DNA of 36,889 nucleotides, taken from assembly GCA_038891035.1 (NCBI GenBank), contig JAWAEW010000011.1, forward strand, positions 1 to 36,889. Direction: 5' to 3'. Shown in pieces: positions 32,364 to 36,889 of this stretch. The position numbers and the translations under genes are program-made. Position 1 is the stretch's first letter. Each line of letters opens with the position of its first letter. Origin of the DNA: UBA10161 sp038891035. GTDB lineage: Archaea; Micrarchaeota; Micrarchaeia; Anstonellales; Anstonellaceae. The notes under the pieces were generated by a model. The model was not told where the DNA came from and did no database searches. It saw only the letters and a list, made by a program, of their open reading frames with translations.

Positions 32364-34366
32364 CCTTTCGCACTAATCATTTTCTTCATTTTTACAATAA
32401 GCTTTTTCTTCTGCGGGCAATCCACGAGTGCCACTTTCAGCACATCCAAGAAATTTTTCGCAGGAATTATTTTTATCTTGCCTTTCAGCTTTTGCGAAAG
32501 GTAAATGTCTTCCATATTGTTTGCCGGGACAATAATTTCCTTCATACCAGCTTCAATTGCTGCCTCAGTTTTACCCGTCACTCCGCCTACAGGAAGCACC
32601 TCGCCCCTTACAGAAAGTGACCCGGTCATTGCCACCTCTTGCCTTACCGGTATCCCTTCCATTGCAGAAATTATTGCAACTGCAATTGAAATTGAAGCAG
32701 AATCGCCTTCTACTCCCTCATAGGTTTGCAAGAACTGCACATGCATGTCGTATTGGCTTACATCTCTTCCAATATGCTTCTTTATTATAGCTGAAACGTT
32801 TTCCACTGCTTCCTTTGCAATAGTTCCAAGCTTGCCTGTTGCGATTAGCTTGCCTTCAGATTTGCTGCTAGAAGGAGTCACTTCAGCAACTATTGGAAGC
32901 ACCAGCCCAGAAAGTGTATCTCCCAGCACCGCAAGTCCATTCACCTTTCCTATCTGGCTTCCCTCTGCCGAAAACACTTGGTAATCTTTGCGAGACTCGA
33001 TTACCCTTCTGCTTATCTGCTGCTCCAAAGTTTGAGCTATTTTTTTTGCTCGAATCACATGCTCTGCAGTGACATATTTTGCCTTCTCTTCATTTGCAAT
33101 GTCTCCTGCGGCACGCACAAGCCCCCCAAGCTCACGCAGGTTGAGCGAAAGCCTTTTTTTCCTGCCTGCCATTCGCCTTGCTTCATTTATTACTTCTGCC
33201 ACTGCCTCTGCAGTAAAGTGGGGGATTTTGCCGTCCTTTCTTATCTCCTGAGCTACAAATTGGACGTATTTGTCCTCATTTTCAGGTGTGTCAGGTATGC
33301 TGTCTTGCATATAGACTTCATATCCGTTTCCGCGGATTCTGGACCTCAATGCGGGATGCATATTGCGCAAGTCCATCAAATTTCCTGCAGCAACCAGTAC
33401 AAAATCGCAAGGTACAGGCTCGGTCTTCACAATTGCGCCAGAGGAGTTTTCAGACTGGCCAGTAATTGGGTATTTTTTCTCTTGCATTGCTGTCAAAAGC
33501 TCCTGCTGGCTCCTGGGCCTAAGCGAAGCTATCTCATCAATAAAAAGCACTCCTTTGTTTGCACGATGGATGGCCCCTGCCTCCACTCGCAAGTGGGCCG
33601 GAGTCCCAAGCCCGCCTGACTGAAGCGGGTCGTGCTTTACGTCTCCCAAAAGAGCGCCTGCCTTTGCACCAGTAGCATCAACAAAAGGCGCAGTTTTTCT
33701 TCCTGAATTGTCTACAATTAGCTTAGGCTCAGTAGATTCTGAAAAGCCAAATCTCCTGCCGAAGTTGTTTGTGAATTTGTTTAGCAAAAACAAGAATCCC
33801 AAACCAAAAAGAATTGCAAGCACAAACCATTTGTTTTCATTTGACAGCAAACCAGTTGCATAAAGCACAATGATTGCGCCAATCATCACAAGCAAAAACA
33901 GGATGCCATCGCTTCCGCTACTCCTATTCATCATCGCCTCCCTGCTTTTGCTTGCCTGCTGTATTATTCTGCCTTGCCCTAAATCCTCTTCTTTCTCATT
34001 TGATTGAGGAGCAAACTGAGCAAGCATTTTTTTCATTTGCCGAAAAGAGGAGTAAAGCTGGTAAAGCTGCGGGTCTTTCTTTATTTCCTCCTCAGAAGGA
34101 TAAGTTTTGACTGTTCGGATAATCGGTCGGTTTTCGTCGTTAGGGTTGGGATAGACTAGCACATCCTCAAGCTCTGTGGCAGGCATAAGTTCTGCCATCG
34201 CCTGAGCAAGCATGGACTTGCCTGTGCCAGGCATCCCAATCATCAAAACATTCCTTCTTTGCGCTGCTGCCTTTTTTACGATTTTGACTGCCTCATCCTG
34301 ACCTATCACTTGGTCTATCAGCCTGGAAGGTATTGGTATTTCCTCAGTGGTTTTGAATTGCCGCAT
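32360..34366 (-). CDS. lonB: ATP-dependent membrane protease LonB
   Basis: This archaeal Lon degrades misfolded and regulatory proteins at the membrane. The 668 residues show Walker A GMPGTGKS (44-51), two transmembrane helices inserted in the AAA+ domain (about 150-200), Walker B VLFIDEIASL and an AAA+ sensor AAGN. The C-terminal peptidase domain has the Ser-Lys dyad: S556 in EGDSASIS and K599 in GGVTGKTEAA. ATG at 34366 is preferred because AAGGTG precedes it by 6 nt; an in-frame GTG lies three codons upstream. It starts 17 nt after the lipoprotein gene and is probably co-transcribed with it. Confidence 0.96.
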   Translation of the reverse strand: MRQFKTTEEIPIPSRLIDQVIGQDEAVKIVKKAAAQRRNVLMIGMPGTGKSMLAQAMAELMPATELEDVLVYPNPNDENRPIIRTVKTYPSEEEIKKDPQLYQLYSSFRQMKKMLAQFAPQSNEKEEDLGQGRIIQQASKSREAMMNRSSGSDGILFLLVMIGAIIVLYATGLLSNENKWFVLAILFGLGFLFLLNKFTNNFGRRFGFSESTEPKLIVDNSGRKTAPFVDATGAKAGALLGDVKHDPLQSGGLGTPAHLRVEAGAIHRANKGVLFIDEIASLRPRSQQELLTAMQEKKYPITGQSENSSGAIVKTEPVPCDFVLVAAGNLMDLRNMHPALRSRIRGNGYEVYMQDSIPDTPENEDKYVQFVAQEIRKDGKIPHFTAEAVAEVINEARRMAGRKKRLSLNLRELGGLVRAAGDIANEEKAKYVTAEHVIRAKKIAQTLEQQISRRVIESRKDYQVFSAEGSQIGKVNGLAVLGDTLSGLVLPIVAEVTPSSSKSEGKLIATGKLGTIAKEAVENVSAIIKKHIGRDVSQYDMHVQFLQTYEGVEGDSASISIAVAIISAMEGIPVRQEVAMTGSLSVRGEVLPVGGVTGKTEAAIEAGMKEIIVPANNMEDIYLSQKLKGKIKIIPAKNFLDVLKVALVDCPQKKKLIVKMKKMISAKG

Positions 34367-34383
34367 GTTAAGCACCTTTTTAT

Positions 34384-34947
34384 TTATTGGCTTGAAACGT
34401 TTTTTAGCATTTCAACTATTTCTTGCCCAATTGCACATTGCCTCTGGCTTATCGCATCTGAAAATGCCAATCTTGCCCTTTCGCATTCAATCATATTAGA
34501 GCAACTTTTTAGTACAGCCCAAGCCTGGCTTATTTTCTGAAAAGAGATACTGCTTACAAGCTCCTCAATTTTCTTCAAGCGGTAAGTGTTAGGAACCCCC
34601 TTTGGCCCGTATGTCTGATTATAATAGATTTCAAGCTCATTCAAAAGCTCCATCTCCTTGACTTTGCTTTTTGTCGCCTCCAAAATCTCACCTTCTTTCC
34701 TTGCCTTGCCAAGCTCAGCATCAAGTGCGTTCAGTTTGGTTTGCATCCCTTCTTTTGCAGCTGCGCATTCGGCAAGTCTGGCTTCAAGGCTGAGGATTTT
34801 GCTTTCCTGTTGTGCAAGCTTTTCATTAAGAGCTATTATTTGGCTTTCATAGCCTTTTTTGATTTCATCATATTTGCTTTCCGCGTCGGCCAGACATCCT
34901 GCTGCAAGTAAAGATGCAACGATCAGTACTGCTGCAGACATTTTCAT
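34384..34947 (-). CDS. Small lipoprotein-like coiled-coil protein
   Basis: The 187-residue protein begins with a signal peptide ending in a lipobox (LLAAGC, Cys18), so it is likely lipid-anchored outside the membrane. A long coiled coil follows (about 24-105, heptads of Leu, Ile, Ala, Glu, Lys). The C-terminal region has three further cysteines (SCSNMIECERAR, QRQCAIG), which could form disulfides. I know no family for it. It is the gene directly before lonB in the same direction and may act with the protease or be its substrate; this is inference from position. Confidence 0.8.
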   Translation of the reverse strand: MKMSAAVLIVASLLAAGCLADAESKYDEIKKGYESQIIALNEKLAQQESKILSLEARLAECAAAKEGMQTKLNALDAELGKARKEGEILEATKSKVKEMELLNELEIYYNQTYGPKGVPNTYRLKKIEELVSSISFQKISQAWAVLKSCSNMIECERARLAFSDAISQRQCAIGQEIVEMLKNVSSQ

Positions 34948-34975
34948 GCAAAAGCCTCTCTTGCAAGGTTTTTAT

Positions 34976-34986
34976 GCCTTTATAAA
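34976..34986 (-). promoter_or_regulatory. TATA box of the lipoprotein-lonB operon
   Basis: On the minus strand CTTTATAAAGG is centred about 34 nt before the ATG at 34947, leaving a short leader with GAGAGGC as ribosome site. Confidence 0.5.
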
Positions 34987-35014
34987 GCTGCTGTGTCAGT
35001 TTATAATTTTCAGT

Positions 35015-35031
35015 GTTAATACGGTATTAAC
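35015..35031. promoter_or_regulatory. Operator palindrome 1 of the grpE-dnaK operon
   Basis: GTTAATAC-G-GTATTAAC is a perfect 8-1-8 inverted repeat, directly upstream of the TATA box CTTTTAAATC (35033-35042). Confidence 0.75.
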
Positions 35032-35032
35032 G

Positions 35033-35042
35033 CTTTTAAATC
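35033..35042 (+). promoter_or_regulatory. TATA box of the regulator-grpE-dnaK operon
   Basis: CTTTTAAATC lies between the two palindromes. Transcription would start around 35063, at the edge of palindrome 2 and about 10 nt before the ATG at 35073. Confidence 0.6.
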
Positions 35043-35045
35043 TTT

Positions 35046-35062
35046 GTTAATACAATATTGAC
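35046..35062. promoter_or_regulatory. Operator palindrome 2 of the grpE-dnaK operon
   Basis: GTTAATAC-A-ATATTGAC repeats site 1 exactly in its left arm and keeps 6 of 8 pairs. Its centre is 31 bp from that of site 1, about three helical turns. It covers the expected transcription start. Confidence 0.7.
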
Positions 35063-35072
35063 AGTGATTGGT

Positions 35073-35522
35073 ATGGCAAAGGCCAATCCTACACTGCCTG
35101 CGGTGGTGCAAAAAGGCAAATCCCATACCGTTGATTCAGACTTAGTGACATTGTGCAAAATGATGAGGATAATGTCAGAGCGCGACATAGACGCCACTCT
35201 GCCTCAAGTGCTCAAACTGATGCTTCTTGAAGGCAGGCTTAGGCCTATCGGGGGAAGCGAGCTTTCCCGCATCTCAGGGCTCAACCGCATCACAGTTATT
35301 CATCATCTCAAAAGGCTTGAAGAAGCAGGTTTTGTCCGCCGTGTTGAAGGCAAATATATCTTTAGGTTCCAATCAACTGAGGATATGCTAATAGAGTTCA
35401 AAAAGGAAGTTGAGAAGATTCTTACGGAAATGGATGAGCTTGCAAGGCAGATAGACGAAGAATTCGGTTTTTTTGAGCGCAGATTTGCCAATGCCAACAC
35501 CAAGGGCAAAGTCAAAAAATAA
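35073..35522 (+). CDS. Winged-helix regulator heading the grpE-dnaK operon
   Basis: The 149-residue protein has a winged-helix domain (about 42-100): LPQVLKLMLLEGRLRPIGGSE, then the turn and recognition helix SRISGLNRITVIHHLKRLEEAGFV and the wing RRVEGKYIFRF. A C-terminal charged helix follows (about 102-137), probably a coiled-coil dimerisation segment. It is unlike bacterial HrcA but sits where hrcA stands in bacteria. Two matching palindromes around its own TATA box suggest autoregulation and control of the chaperones. ATG at 35073 is preferred to a TTG at 35058, which lies inside operator 2. The ligand or stress signal is unknown. Confidence 0.88.
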   Translation: MAKANPTLPAVVQKGKSHTVDSDLVTLCKMMRIMSERDIDATLPQVLKLMLLEGRLRPIGGSELSRISGLNRITVIHHLKRLEEAGFVRRVEGKYIFRFQSTEDMLIEFKKEVEKILTEMDELARQIDEEFGFFERRFANANTKGKVKK

Positions 35523-35531
35523 GGTGTTTTT

Positions 35532-36104
35532 ATGAGTAGCAAAAAGCAGCCTGAGGCTCAGCAGAAAGAGCCGCAACAGCCTTCTTTGCAAGAGGAGCAG
35601 ATAAAGCAGCTTTCATCAAAGATTTCAGAAATGTCAGATCAGCTTTTGCGGCTTCAGGCAGAGTTTGACAATTACAAAAAAAGGACCGCAAAGGAAAAGG
35701 AAACGCTTTCAAGTTATGCAGAAGGCAAGATGATGCTGCGGCTGCTTCCTATTTACGAGGAACTTTCATTTGCCGAGCAGGAAGTTTCCAAAATAGAGCA
35801 AGAATCTGTCAAAAAAGGCGTACTACTTTTGCTTTCAAAAATGCGCTCGGCATTTGAAAGGGAAGGGCTGCAGCAGCTGAAGCTGGAAGGGGAGAAATTT
35901 GACCCTTTCCTGCATGAGGCGGCCGGATATGAGCCCTCTGATTTGCCTGAAGGAACCATTCTGAGGGCAATCCAAAACGGATACAAATTTAGGGGCGAGC
36001 TTCTTCGCCCTGCGATTGTGATTGTGTCTTCAGGGCCGCATGCGCCAGAGGCGAATGCTGGCCAAAAGACAAATACTGTTCAAGAATCAGAAAATAAGGG
36101 GTGA
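35532..36104 (+). CDS. grpE: Nucleotide exchange factor GrpE
   Basis: GrpE releases ADP from DnaK. The 190 residues contain a Gln-rich disordered start, a long N-terminal coiled coil (about 20-90, DQLLRLQAEFDNYKKRTAKEKE) and the C-terminal beta domain. That domain is marked by FDPFLHEAAGYEPSDLPEGTILRAIQNGYKFRGELLRPAIVIVS. AAGGTG precedes the ATG by a few bases. It lies 9 nt after the regulator and 5 nt before dnaK. GrpE/DnaK in archaea are considered bacterial acquisitions. Confidence 0.96.
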   Translation: MSSKKQPEAQQKEPQQPSLQEEQIKQLSSKISEMSDQLLRLQAEFDNYKKRTAKEKETLSSYAEGKMMLRLLPIYEELSFAEQEVSKIEQESVKKGVLLLLSKMRSAFEREGLQQLKLEGEKFDPFLHEAAGYEPSDLPEGTILRAIQNGYKFRGELLRPAIVIVSSGPHAPEANAGQKTNTVQESENKG

Positions 36105-36109
36105 TTGTT

Positions 36110-36889
36110 ATGGCAAAAATCATTGGAATAGACCTTGGTACTTCCAATTCTGCTGCGGCAGTGCTTGAAGGCGGAAAGCCAGTCATGATTCCGTCAGCAG
36201 AAGGTGCCTCCCAGTACGGCAAGGCATTCCCATCCTATGTGGCATTCACTAAAGATGGCAACCTGCTGGTTGGGGAGCCTGCACGAAGGCAGGCAATCAC
36301 CAATCCAGAAGGGACATTTTATGGATTCAAGCGAAAGATGGGGACTGATTTCAAGTACAAAGCATTCGGCAAAGAATACCGGCCACAGGAGCTTTCTGCA
36401 TTTTTGCTTCAGAAAATCAAGCGCGATGCAGAAATGTTCTTGGGCGACAAAGTGGAAAAGGCAGTAATCACAGTGCCGGCTTACTTTGACGACAATCAAA
36501 GGCAGGCAACCAAGGACGCCGGTGCAATTGCAGGCCTGGAAGTGGTGCGCATTATCAACGAGCCTACTGCTGCAGCCTTGGCATATGGCCTGGACAAATC
36601 AGAAAAGGAGCAGCGGATTGTAGTGTTTGACTTGGGTGGCGGAACGCTTGATGTTACTGTAATGGAATTTGGAAAAGGCGTTTTCGAGGTGAAAAGCACC
36701 TCGGGTGATACCCAGCTTGGCGGAACTGATATGGACAATGCAATCGTAGATTACCTTGTTGGAGTGTTTTTGAGGGAAACAGGCATCAACGTCTCTACAG
36801 ACAAGCAGGCAATGCAGAGGCTGCGAGAAGCAGCAGAAAAGGCAAAAATTGAGCTTTCCACCGTACTTGAGTCAGAAATCAACCTTCCT
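36110..36889 (+). CDS. dnaK: Chaperone DnaK (Hsp70), N-terminal 260 residues
   Basis: The open frame runs off the window end, so the gene is partial here. The Hsp70 nucleotide-binding domain is clear: phosphate loop 1 IIGIDLGTSNSAAAV, AVITVPAYFDDNQRQATKDAGAIAGLEV, RIINEPTAAALAYG and phosphate loop 2 VVFDLGGGTLDVTV. GGTDMDNAIVDYL follows. A conserved Thr-to-Ser change is seen in GTSNS (often GTTNS). ATG at 36110 lies 5 nt after the grpE stop, with GGGGTGAT as ribosome site. A dnaJ gene may follow outside the window. Confidence 0.97.
   Translation, partial: MAKIIGIDLGTSNSAAAVLEGGKPVMIPSAEGASQYGKAFPSYVAFTKDGNLLVGEPARRQAITNPEGTFYGFKRKMGTDFKYKAFGKEYRPQELSAFLLQKIKRDAEMFLGDKVEKAVITVPAYFDDNQRQATKDAGAIAGLEVVRIINEPTAAALAYGLDKSEKEQRIVVFDLGGGTLDVTVMEFGKGVFEVKSTSGDTQLGGTDMDNAIVDYLVGVFLRETGINVSTDKQAMQRLREAAEKAKIELSTVLESEINLP

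Overview
The window is a compact archaeal chromosome segment. Archaeal informational genes dominate: MCM helicase, PCNA, initiation factor aIF2 gamma, ribosomal protein S6e, RNA polymerase subunit L, exosome subunit Csl4, membrane-bound LonB and a DUF373 protein. Between them lie bacterial-type functions: DNA gyrase A and B, GrpE/DnaK, a B12-dependent (class II) ribonucleotide reductase and the PdxS/PdxT pyridoxal phosphate synthase. Moderate GC, near absence of intergenic space and the gyrase plus DnaK set suggest a mesophilic, small-genome lineage, perhaps DPANN such as Diapherotrites. The lineage is an inference; no 16S rRNA is present.

Layout. 1-86: start of a leftward membrane protein. 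151-481: a tRNA-Arg(CCG) gene interrupted twice. 530-7260: metG, mcm and a large unknown protein, all rightward. 7406-9988: an ECF-S-like membrane protein, a leftward SPFH protein, a hexapeptide acyltransferase and a DUF1405 protein. 9985-18982: a leftward block of ribonucleotide reductase, CNNM/CBS protein, gyrB and gyrA. 19235-20722: pdxS-pdxT. 20723-26500: a leftward block of ABC ATPase, ABC permease, cysS and M24 peptidase, then S6e, aIF2 gamma and a zinc mini-protein. 26553-29224: thioredoxin, leftward PCNA, AlaX, then ArsR-type regulator, glutaredoxin and DUF2892 protein. 29228-31049: leftward csl4, rpoL and signal peptidase. 31119-34947: DUF373, then leftward lipoprotein and LonB. 35073-36889: winged-helix regulator, grpE and dnaK, the last cut by the window end.

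Main observations. (1) The tRNA-Arg folds perfectly only if two insertions are removed: a 21-nt intron at 37/38 and a 236-nt insertion in the T-arm that best fits position 59/60. (2) The grpE-dnaK operon is headed by an archaeal winged-helix protein in the place bacteria put HrcA, with two 17-bp palindromes around its TATA box. (3) Two NrdR-box-like palindromes 32 bp apart lie upstream of the class II reductase. (4) A 26-bp inverted repeat covers the start codon of the ArsR-type gene. (5) All six convergent gene pairs end within 3 nt of each other, three with stop codons interlocked over 4 nt. (6) Many genes have a TATA box about 25-30 nt before the start codon, implying leaderless transcripts.

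No CRISPR array, insertion sequence, intein or rRNA gene was seen. The only long stretch without a protein gene is 87-529, which the tRNA locus fills; 18983-19234 holds divergent promoters. All residue and base positions were counted by hand.
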